DNA of 64,000 bases from Lutjanus erythropterus (Eukaryota; Chordata; Actinopteri; Lutjaniformes; Lutjanidae): positions 13,736,635-13,800,634 of the forward strand of contig CM034605.1 in assembly GCA_020091685.1 (NCBI GenBank), read 5' to 3'. This document shows positions 61,101 through 64,000 of this stretch, one piece after another. Under the pieces are notes generated by a model. The model was not told where the DNA came from, ran no database searches, and saw only the letters and a program-made list of their open reading frames with translations. The translations under genes and the position numbers were made by a program. Within the stretch, counting starts at the first letter, position 1. Every line of letters begins with the position of its first letter.

Positions 61101-64000
61101 TTTTTCCCCTGCAGCTTTCAACCACATCTCATGGTCTTCTGTAGCAACCTAGCTCAATTGTCATAGATATGGTTTAGTTGTTATTGGGTGACAACAAGTC
61201 GACAACTAAACCCTCTCCATGACAACAAGATGTGGTTTAAAGCCTTGGAAAAAACAAATACATTGGACGCAACATATGATTCACACCATATTTATATCAT
61301 CAAATCACTTAGTGACCTACCTTCAATACACAAACATCTATACTGTTCTCTAATGCTTGCAGAGTTTTTATTTACATGCCCAAGCAGATTGAGGTTTGTA
61401 AAGTAAAGCTCCAGAAACTCTGCTGTTTTAGACTATATAAAATCTGATTGATATATTTTTAAATCTTTAAAGTTTAGTTTAAATTTTTAAAGTGGTTGTC
61501 CGAGGCACTAATCAATGGTCAGTGTATTATCTACAGTAGAAGGCAGTAGCCACACTCCCAGTCAGAAGTCGACAGCAAAATGTATTTTAGCCCCCTAAAA
61601 AAGGTCCATCTAAAATACACTATCACTAAGTGTATACTATATCTAGAATATTTTCACTGCTTTTCCTTGCCATTGAACAGCCTTTTCCAATGATAAACTG
61701 CCATTATACAATCCAAATATTGCTCTCTCCCAAGCCAACAGACTCTATTGGCAAAAACTAATTTAACCTTGCCGAATACGGGAGTTGCTGGTCTACTGCT
61801 GCCTCAGTCTGTAAGTTTGTTTATGTTATTGTGTGACTTCAGTGTTTTAAAGGGTTAGTTTGGATTCACCAAAGTCACACAGTAAGACAAACTAACAAAT
61901 CGAGTTAACACTCCTGTGTTCTGCAGAGTAAAAGTGCTGTTTCTGTCAGTGGAATCTGGTGGGATTGGACAGAATGATATTTGGCTTATATAATTGCTAC
62001 TTCTCCAAACTGGGGGTGTGCCGACCGCCATCTACTGTAGGTAATACACTAACTATCGATAAGTATGGATAAGTACAACCCCACTTCAAATAATTCAAAC
62101 TTTCCCTTTAGGGTCCCACTTATTCAAAAATCTTTACATGCAATGAAAATAGATAGATAAAAATTGTTATCTTTGTTTCATAAAAAATATGTTTGAGGAA
62201 ACAACTTTTTTTTCAGATTAGTCCAAGATGAAATTGTTCTGTTGCTTTAAATTTGTCATCACAATATGGAGCGTGTGCATACGTATATATGTGTGTGCGA
62301 ATGAGGTTAATTGTACAGTTTTGTCCAAAGTACATGAAAGGCTTTGGTATACAATAGCGTGGAGAAACAGAGAACTGTCCTCTATGTGACGTGTTGAATT
62401 CATTGCCAGCTCATTTGGCAGTGACATTACTCATAACATTGCAGCAGGGTCTGCTCTAAAATCGCCCACTGCAGGGGCTCTCAGAAACCCACAGCATGCT
62501 TCTCATTTCCAAACAATCAAATGTCGAGCAGGTTTCCTCTACAGCGCTGTGGGATCAGGACAATATTTTCACTTGCTGTCACCAATCTGCCTCCAGCGCC
62601 ACACCAAATTTCACAGTTTGTAGCTACAGTGACGTAATAGAGCATCGGTATTAAACTGTAAGCCAGAATGGTGCTGTACTTTTGCTACCATGCGTCAGCG
62701 TCCGTTCAGCCTATACGGGAGTGTCAATGACGCCTAGTGTGAAGCTGCTGCATCATAGTGTTATGAGACCACAGAAAAGTCACACACACAAAGTCTGTTC
62801 CATTGAGCCAAGGTTGAGTCATGGAGGGGTGCAGCTGACCAAGCTCCACAAGCAGACGTCCAGTCTGTAAGTACAGGAGTCCTCTACTAAAAGTGTGTAG
62901 GTGTGTATGTGTATCTGTGTGTTGGTTTGTGTGTGTGCTCAAAAGTGTGTGGGTGTTTTCACCTCCACACGTGTCCCCAGGGAGCGGAAGGTGACCAACG
63001 CTCCTGCCCAGTCATCCTGCTCCCTCCACTCCCTCCGCGGCCAGTCAGTACTTGGTGCCCAGTGTCCTGCGGCCAGCCAGTGGGCAGTGCTGTCAGTGAT
63101 ACCCGCCCATGAGCCTGACTCACATCATAAGGCCCCCATTGTGTTCGCAGGCTGGATTGGGTCTCACTCAGCGTGTCATTCAGCAGCCACTTGTATAACC
63201 AGGAGACATTCTGGTGCCTGCTTCTGTTTCTGGTTCGTACTTTTCTTGCCAGCCACACAGAGCCACTCTGTTCTGTCTCCGGGCTTATTTAACTTTAATT
63301 TGAGAGGTTTTTTACCAAAGCTCCCTCCTCCGCTCTAACTCTGACTCCTCTCAAAGTCAGACTGATTTATGTGAAAACAATTGTGGCAAAGTACTTATGC
63401 TGATACTGTCTTATGAGTTCACATGGTCTGCTTTGTTTGTTTACACGGGTGAATTTATTTGTCAGGGACAGCAAGGGGTTCCATGTGCCAGAGTTGTCAC
63501 GTGGCCGGCGTATCATTTGAAAAAGACAGAACATCAACACGTCTGCTGGTTTGTGAGCAAAAGGAGTAATAAGAAATCAAAGTGAGAATGGAATTCACAG
63601 TTGAAGATCGTCGTAAGCGTAACATCTGCGCCCGTTTTCTCTGCAGCATTTAGTTGTTTGATTGTCTTCTATTTAGGATAAGGAGAACATGTTCAGGAAC
63701 AACGCTCTTGTTGTACTCCCTACAGCGCTCTGAGAATCAAGGAATTCTGCTCTTGTGTATGTTGATTGTTTGATATGTATTTTTCTCTGTGGATTCAAGA
63801 CTATCTAAACTCTCTTGAGATGATGAAATAAAGCTAAATTATTGATGCGTGGGTGGATCTGAAGGGTCTTTATAGTCGTAGCCAAGACATGATCGTCAGC
63901 ATCGGAGATAAACACTTCCTTCTCCTCTCTCCCCCTCTTGTTCTTTCTTCCCCCGGCTCTCCTCCTCTCTTAGATGTGCGTGCGGCCAGGGAGCAGATGC
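20661..64000 (+). CDS. kidins220: kidins220 (ARMS), 5' two thirds, 24 coding exons, runs off right edge
   Basis: The coding join starts at 20688 (ATG) and contains exons ending at 20819, 23127, 23953, 26293, 26832, 27099, 28916, 29143, 29551, 30354, 30878, 31151, 31489, 32161, 32990, 33900, 34190, 34526, 36541, 37212, 41286, 42557, 60737 and an exon open at 64000. It gives 1078 complete codons with consistent phases and only GT-AG introns. The product matches recalled human KIDINS220 (about 1770 aa) almost throughout: ankyrin array (about residues 45-433), KAP NTPase with Walker A AQWGSGKS (474-481) and Walker B VIIDGLD (778-784), and four hydrophobic segments. KIDINS220 is a multipass plasma-membrane and late-endosome scaffold that binds Trk and ephrin receptors and sustains CRKL/C3G-Rap1-MAPK signalling. 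The C-terminal proline-rich, SAM-like and PDZ-binding parts lie outside the window. Confidence 0.96.
20688..20819 (+). CDS. kidins220: kidins220 coding exon 1 (start codon)
   Basis: The exon begins at the acceptor ctctgcag|TGG (20661), with 27 bp of 5' UTR. The ATG at 20688 has a strong context (GCCATGG) and an in-frame TAG at 20676-20678 just upstream, so no longer frame is possible in this exon. A second in-frame ATG at 20712 (residue 9, context AAGATGA) aligns better with the mammalian start. Residues 20-25 are YVEEEN, as in the mammalian protein. The exon ends RSD|gtaagt in phase 0. Confidence 0.93.
21380..21740. repeat. Probable fish interspersed repeat
   Basis: AAAGGATAGTGCTGATGGTA then GTTGCCAACAAATCCAAAGA, and TAAATACTCACCAGTGAACC, give me the impression of a percomorph repeat. 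No terminal repeats were confirmed. Confidence 0.35.
22195..22637. mobile_element. MITE with ~90-bp terminal inverted repeats
   Basis: The left arm AAAGGGAAAATTCAGTACTT, then TTTATTTGGATGTCTTGTCA, TGTTGATGGTAAATGTAGTC and CAGTCGAAGCAATAA, pairs with the reverse complement of the right arm for about 90 bp. Flanks read TTAA on the left and TTGAA on the right, so a TTAA target duplication is possible. About 440 bp, noncoding. Confidence 0.75.
23029..23127 (+). CDS. kidins220: kidins220 exon 2, ankyrin repeat
   Basis: 99 bp, 33 codons, phase 0. It encodes [20 protein letters not shown] then [13 protein letters not shown], a textbook ankyrin repeat (TPLxxAAxxGxxxIVxxLL). The acceptor is ttccag and the donor gtaagc. 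Confidence 0.95.
23128..23854. other. kidins220 intron 2
   Basis: Contains a CA/CAC-rich stretch around 23470-23600. The open frames across it are low-complexity read-through, not a gene. Confidence 0.5.
23855..23953 (+). CDS. kidins220: kidins220 exon 3, ankyrin repeat
   Basis: 99 bp, phase 0. [20 protein letters not shown] then [13 protein letters not shown]. Mammals have DNWTALISASKEGH here. The donor is gtgaga. Confidence 0.95.
24310..24455 (+). mobile_element. LINE-type 3' tail fragment
   Basis: GCCTGACCAGGGACAAGGAC followed by TGCAAATTAGC and ATTTAATGGCCCTGCCAAAT, then AAATAGAATAATAATCAT, resembles the shared 3' end of fish non-LTR elements. Only the tail is present. Confidence 0.5.
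24808..24920 (+). mobile_element. tRNA-derived SINE fragment
   Basis: CTGATAGCTTAGTGGATGAG resembles a pol III A box and CAGTTTGATTCAAGACACC a B box, 30-odd bp apart with tRNA-like spacing. The sequence is too diverged to fold as a functional tRNA. Confidence 0.45.
25430..25640. promoter_or_regulatory. Candidate conserved noncoding element in intron 3
   Basis: A transposon-free, mixed-composition stretch (TTGCCATGGCAACTATTC, TATTAATTACCTGGGGC). TTGCCATGGCAAC is an X-box-like palindrome of the RFX type. Inference only. Confidence 0.25.
26195..26293 (+). CDS. kidins220: kidins220 exon 4, ankyrin repeat
   Basis: 99 bp, phase 0. [20 protein letters not shown] then [13 protein letters not shown]. 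It follows a 2.2-kb intron. Confidence 0.95.
26734..26832 (+). CDS. kidins220: kidins220 exon 5, ankyrin repeat
   Basis: 99 bp, phase 0. [20 protein letters not shown] then [13 protein letters not shown], nearly identical to the mammalian repeat. Confidence 0.95.
27001..27099 (+). CDS. kidins220: kidins220 exon 6, ankyrin repeat
   Basis: 99 bp, phase 0. [20 protein letters not shown] then [13 protein letters not shown]. The donor is gtgggt. Confidence 0.95.
27100..28718. other. kidins220 intron 6
   Basis: 1.6 kb, AT-rich, with no element recognised apart from short AT runs. Confidence 0.5.
28719..28916 (+). CDS. kidins220: kidins220 exon 7, double ankyrin repeat
   Basis: 198 bp, exactly two 33-codon repeats: [20 protein letters not shown]... 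and [20 protein letters not shown].... This is the only exon in the array that carries two repeats, consistent with loss of the intron between them in an ancestor. It ends YVNIPDR|gtgaga. Confidence 0.96.
29045..29143 (+). CDS. kidins220: kidins220 exon 8, ankyrin repeat
   Basis: 99 bp, phase 0. [20 protein letters not shown] then [13 protein letters not shown]. Mammals read [14 protein letters not shown]. Confidence 0.95.
29453..29551 (+). CDS. kidins220: kidins220 exon 9, ankyrin repeat
   Basis: 99 bp, phase 0. [20 protein letters not shown] then [13 protein letters not shown]. Confidence 0.95.
29552..30255. other. kidins220 intron 9
   Basis: 0.7 kb of very AT-rich DNA with a short (AT)n tract near 29855-29872. 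Nothing else recognised. Confidence 0.5.
30256..30354 (+). CDS. kidins220: kidins220 exon 10, ankyrin repeat
   Basis: 99 bp, phase 0. [20 protein letters not shown] then [13 protein letters not shown]. Confidence 0.95.
30701..30878 (+). CDS. kidins220: kidins220 exon 11, last ankyrin repeat and linker
   Basis: [20 protein letters not shown], then [20 protein letters not shown] and a linker ending TQIFGA. It ends in phase 1 (GCC A|gtatga), leaving the 99-bp phase-0 pattern as the protein passes from the ankyrin array to the NTPase. Confidence 0.95.
30987..31151 (+). CDS. kidins220: kidins220 exon 12, Walker A
   Basis: It starts inside residue 434 (Lys) and encodes [20 protein letters not shown], then [20 protein letters not shown] and the P-loop AQWGSGKS (474-481). 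The Lys480-Ser481 pair expected to contact phosphate and Mg is present. The donor is GAGG|gtaagt. Confidence 0.96.
31310..31489 (+). CDS. kidins220: kidins220 exon 13, first two membrane segments
   Basis: After [19 protein letters not shown] come two long hydrophobic stretches ([20 protein letters not shown] and [16 protein letters not shown]). In KAP-family NTPases these helices are inserted within the NTPase domain, so the P-loop and Walker B lie on the same side. Confidence 0.95.
31490..31995. other. kidins220 intron 13
   Basis: AT-rich and unremarkable. Short ORFs extend from the flanking exons and are not genes. Confidence 0.5.
31996..32161 (+). CDS. kidins220: kidins220 exon 14
   Basis: [20 protein letters not shown], then [20 protein letters not shown] and [15 protein letters not shown]. 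The strong identity to mammals continues. Donor CAG|gtgaca, phase 2. Confidence 0.95.
32162..32838. other. kidins220 intron 14
   Basis: No recognisable element. Confidence 0.5.
32839..32990 (+). CDS. kidins220: kidins220 exon 15
   Basis: [20 protein letters not shown], then [20 protein letters not shown] and [10 protein letters not shown]. This is cytosolic NTPase-domain sequence between membrane pairs. Confidence 0.95.
33215..33420 (-). mobile_element. Non-LTR (LINE) reverse-transcriptase fragment in intron 15
   Basis: On the minus strand an open stretch reads [20 protein letters not shown]. This matches the D-N-x-L-x-L-N-x-x-K-T-x-E-L-V-V-D block found downstream of the catalytic FADD box in fish non-LTR elements. 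No other RT motifs are seen, so it is a short relic. Confidence 0.5.
33800..33900 (+). CDS. kidins220: kidins220 exon 16, third membrane segment
   Basis: GKKWKKTCC followed by the hydrophobic helix [20 protein letters not shown]. The Cys-Cys after the basic run is conserved in mammals and could be palmitoylated (inference). The exon ends IFK in phase 0. Confidence 0.94.
34005..34190 (+). CDS. kidins220: kidins220 exon 17, fourth membrane segment
   Basis: [20 protein letters not shown], then [20 protein letters not shown] and a helical basic part ending KLKSEGFMK. The final hydrophobic segment is residues ~696-712. Confidence 0.95.
34386..34526 (+). CDS. kidins220: kidins220 exon 18, Walker B
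   Basis: [20 protein letters not shown], then the Walker B strand [13 protein letters not shown] with Asp781 and Asp784. The donor is a GT-rich gtgtgt, weaker than the others. Confidence 0.95.
34527..36303. other. kidins220 intron 18
   Basis: 1.8 kb, mostly AT-rich, with a GC-richer part at 34640-35120. No gene or repeat was recognised. Confidence 0.5.
36304..36541 (+). CDS. kidins220: kidins220 exon 19
   Basis: [20 protein letters not shown], then [40 protein letters not shown] and a variable end ([14 protein letters not shown]). Mammals have [10 protein letters not shown], so the first codon is a Val-to-Met change. The conserved sensor region of the KAP domain is intact. Confidence 0.96.
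36640..37003. mobile_element. hAT-like nonautonomous fragment (CCCATCCCAG motif)
   Basis: TTTTCACTCCTGTCCCATCC near the left and TTGTCCCATCCCAGTCCCAT near the right recall the terminal motif of a fish hAT-type element. The repeats are imperfect and the family is a guess. Confidence 0.4.
37121..37212 (+). CDS. kidins220: kidins220 exon 20
   Basis: [20 protein letters not shown] then [11 protein letters not shown]. The second half (GSKTALNRR) matches mammals exactly while the first half has diverged. This part is likely a flexible, phosphorylatable linker after the NTPase core. Confidence 0.92.
37308..37884. mobile_element. TTAA-flanked MITE, copy 1
   Basis: The left end TTAAAGGGATAGTTTAGATT matches the reverse complement of the right end TTAAAGGAATAGTTTGGATC, both starting with TTAA. 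The interior shares long blocks with 61487-62111, including CCATCTAAA, GTGTATGCTATATTTAGAAT then ATTTTCACT, and GCTGCCTCAATCTGTTAGTT. Noncoding, about 577 bp. Confidence 0.75.
40855..41025 (+). repeat. Dispersed repeat, copy 2 (see 9215-9420)
   Basis: CTGTGTTTACACTTTCCCAG then GCAAAGTTACAGTGAGAAGT matches the start of the 9215 copy, and AGTAGCCGCTTTAATCACAT matches its end. Confidence 0.55.
41142..41286 (+). CDS. kidins220: kidins220 exon 21
   Basis: [20 protein letters not shown], then [20 protein letters not shown] and LLNIVSIT. This is among the most conserved stretches of the protein. It follows a 3.9-kb intron. Confidence 0.96.
41287..42394. other. kidins220 intron 21
   Basis: 1.1 kb. 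CTTTATTTTTATAGCACTTT near 41660 resembles a widespread fish LINE/SINE-associated motif and may mark a degraded copy. Nothing else named. Confidence 0.4.
42395..42557 (+). CDS. kidins220: kidins220 exon 22
   Basis: [20 protein letters not shown], then [20 protein letters not shown] and [14 protein letters not shown]. The donor GAAAG|gtacaa opens the 18-kb intron. Confidence 0.96.
42928..42941 (+). promoter_or_regulatory. CTCF-like motif
   Basis: CCAGCAGGTGGCAG fits the CTCF core (CCASYAGRKGGCRS) at every position. It lies about 370 bp into the 18-kb intron. Binding cannot be known from sequence. Confidence 0.45.
43190..43252. repeat. (GT)n microsatellite, short
   Basis: Two GT runs separated by AAACAGTATGACTGCTCATG. 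Confidence 0.9.
45480..45740. promoter_or_regulatory. Candidate conserved noncoding element A in intron 22
   Basis: A transposon-free, mixed-composition stretch (TTAGCAACTTGCCTGGCAAT, AATCGGTTAATAACCTCAGC, CATTAACGG). It has the feel of a vertebrate developmental CNE, but this is not testable here. Confidence 0.25.
46290..46350. repeat. Possible fish SINE-like fragment
   Basis: CATTACATTACATTTAGCCA then TTTAATGGGAGCTTTTC is similar to the abundant fish motif ACATTTAGCAGACGCTTTT. Heavily diverged. Confidence 0.35.
47763..47823. repeat. (CA)n microsatellite
   Basis: About 29 CA units, almost perfect. Confidence 0.97.
48165..48360. promoter_or_regulatory. Candidate conserved noncoding element B in intron 22
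   Basis: A repeat-free stretch dense in homeodomain/POU-like cores (TTAATTAGAG, TACTTTAATTGGCA, TAATTTGGTTGCAATTATGC). The strongest enhancer-like composition in the window by eye. Confidence 0.3.
48590..48800. promoter_or_regulatory. Candidate conserved noncoding element C in intron 22
   Basis: A mixed-composition, non-repetitive stretch (GCCATCGCTCATTGCGCTGC, ACCGGCATTGATTCTTCACA). Speculative. Confidence 0.2.
49851..50098. mobile_element. AT-rich MITE, family GCTGCAACTAA, copy
   Basis: AGCGCTGCAGTTAACTACTT on the left and GACTAAACGTTGAAGCTCTA on the right are near-complementary. The interior CCAACAGTCCAAAACCCAAA is shared with 19700-19725. Confidence 0.6.
50489..50506. repeat. (CAA)n short tandem repeat
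   Basis: Five to six CAA units, TCAACAACAACAACAACAAC. Confidence 0.9.
51840..52140. promoter_or_regulatory. Candidate conserved noncoding element D in intron 22
   Basis: 300 bp without repeats or open frames of note (GGGGGATTACCGGTTCAGCC, CGGCATCATACGGTCTATCA, CATGGCGCAATTAGTGTCAC). The composition differs from the AT-rich flanks. Confidence 0.28.
52200..54160. promoter_or_regulatory. Long GC-balanced, repeat-poor block in intron 22
   Basis: About 2 kb near 50% GC with no transposon that I recognise. It has many overlapping but short open frames on both strands, with no splice-consistent chain. It could hold several regulatory elements or a noncoding transcript. Confidence 0.2.
55120..55194. 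repeat. (GT)n microsatellite, interrupted
   Basis: About 35 GT units with a single TTT interruption. Confidence 0.96.
56396..56481. mobile_element. AT-rich MITE, family GCTGCAACTAA, partial
   Basis: GGGCTGCACCTAACAATTAT then TTAGTCAACTATTCTAATGA. Only the left end remains. Confidence 0.5.
57255..57390 (+). mobile_element. SINE-like fragment with B box
   Basis: ACCACAAGGTCACAGGTTTG then AGCCCTGCAAC carries a pol III B-box-like GGTTTGAGCCC. It is followed by CTGTCAAAATGTCCTTGAAC and ACCCCTACCTG, as in a common fish SINE tail. Confidence 0.5.
58926..58939 (+). promoter_or_regulatory. CTCF-like motif, one mismatch
   Basis: CAACCAGGTGGCGG differs from the CTCF core at one position. It lies within the unpaired centre of the inverted-repeat element. 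Confidence 0.25.
59165..59372. mobile_element. AT-rich MITE, family GCTGCAACTAA, nested copy
   Basis: TGGCTGCGACTAATGATTAT on the left and TCAGTTAATTGTTGCAGCTC on the right are complementary ends. It contains ATGGTGAAAAATGTCAATCT, typical of the family, and sits inside the 58281-59831 element. Confidence 0.65.
60559..60737 (+). CDS. kidins220: kidins220 exon 23
   Basis: [20 protein letters not shown], then [20 protein letters not shown] and [20 protein letters not shown]. The acceptor is CTCTGAAG and the donor GCAG|gttcat is unusually weak after the GT. The next coding exon still joins in frame with the mammalian protein. Confidence 0.94.
60812..61335 (-). mobile_element. Tc1/mariner transposase relic, 3' part
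   Basis: On the minus strand the C-terminal catalytic block reads [16 protein letters not shown] (family: SPDLNPIEHLWEIL), then [20 protein letters not shown] in the next frame and [20 protein letters not shown] ending TPY-stop (family: R-Q-A-V-L-A-A-x-G-G-P-T-P-Y). At least one frame change and several substitutions show it is dead. Upstream coding sequence is lost or unrecognisable beyond about 61335. Confidence 0.72.
61487..62111. mobile_element. TTAA-flanked MITE, copy 2
   Basis: Same family and orientation as 37308-37884: TCAGTGTATTATCTACAGTA, AAAAAAGGTCCATCTAAAAT and TGCTGCCTCAGTCTGTAAGT. The right end AAAGTTTGAATTATTTGAAG (reverse complement) is well preserved, the left less so. About 625 bp. 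Confidence 0.72.
62025..62038 (-). promoter_or_regulatory. CTCF-like motif inside MITE copy 2, one mismatch
   Basis: On the minus strand ACAGTAGATGGCGG fits the CTCF core except for the first base. It lies in the terminal region of the element. Confidence 0.25.
63974..64000 (+). CDS. kidins220: kidins220 exon 24 (partial, cut by window edge)
   Basis: The acceptor ctcctctcttag is followed by DVRAAREQM, which matches mammalian DVRAAREQI. Only 27 bp are visible. Confidence 0.9.

Larger units (their letters stand above)
60738..63973. other. kidins220 intron 23
   Basis: 3.2 kb with a Tc1/mariner relic, the second TTAA MITE, and a GT-rich stretch near 62893-62955. The remainder (62460-63970) shows nothing I can name. 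Open frames of up to 145 codons there lack family resemblance. Confidence 0.5.

Noticed and set aside
62682-62870. Possible extra kidins220 exon ending near a gtaagta donor
   Set aside because: It has no match to the known protein, and exon 23 joins exon 24 in frame without it.
62901-63338. 145-codon + strand frame in intron 23
   Set aside because: It starts in a GT-rich stretch, overlaps frames of similar length in other registers, and has no recognisable domain. It is likely chance in GC-richer DNA.

Overview
The window is vertebrate nuclear DNA, most likely from a ray-finned (probably percomorph-type teleost) fish. It holds short GT-AG exons separated by AT-rich introns, many (GT)n/(CA)n microsatellites, and a dense scatter of small DNA transposons, Tc1-like relics and SINE/LINE tails of kinds I recall from fish genomes. 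There is no bacterial-style gene organisation. All the protein-coding content I can support belongs to two genes, both on the + strand.

1) Positions 1-7789, with a 3' UTR beyond: the 3' half of mboat2, a membrane-bound O-acyltransferase of the lysophospholipid acyltransferase group. Seven coding exons give about 336 residues, including the conserved Asn and His regions of the MBOAT fold, and end at a TGA at 7787-7789. The 5' half of the gene lies upstream of the window.

2) Positions ~12440 or 20661 to 64000: the 5' two thirds of kidins220 (ARMS), the ankyrin-repeat, KAP-NTPase membrane scaffold of neurotrophin signalling. A noncoding first exon is likely near 12.5-12.7 kb. The start codon is at 20688 and 24 coding exons give 1078 complete codons. 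They cover the N-terminal segment, the ankyrin array (mostly one 33-codon phase-0 exon per repeat), Walker A, four predicted membrane segments, Walker B and the region after the NTPase. The gene runs off the right edge within a coding exon, so roughly the C-terminal 700 residues (by comparison with the mammalian protein) are not seen.

The two genes are in tandem on the same strand, the order I recall for MBOAT2 and KIDINS220 in mammals, so this is conserved microsynteny. The 12.7-20.66 kb stretch is probably the large 5'-UTR intron of kidins220 and is rich in nested transposons and inverted repeats. The 18-kb intron at 42558-60558 stands out in a gene whose other introns are mostly 0.1-4 kb. 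It holds several transposon-poor, mixed-composition stretches that look like candidate conserved noncoding elements, two CTCF-like motifs, a 1.55-kb inverted-repeat element and several microsatellites.

No rRNA, tRNA gene, CRISPR array, operon or viral fossil could be supported. Repeat family names rest on recalled sequence similarity and visible terminal inverted repeats, not on a database search.
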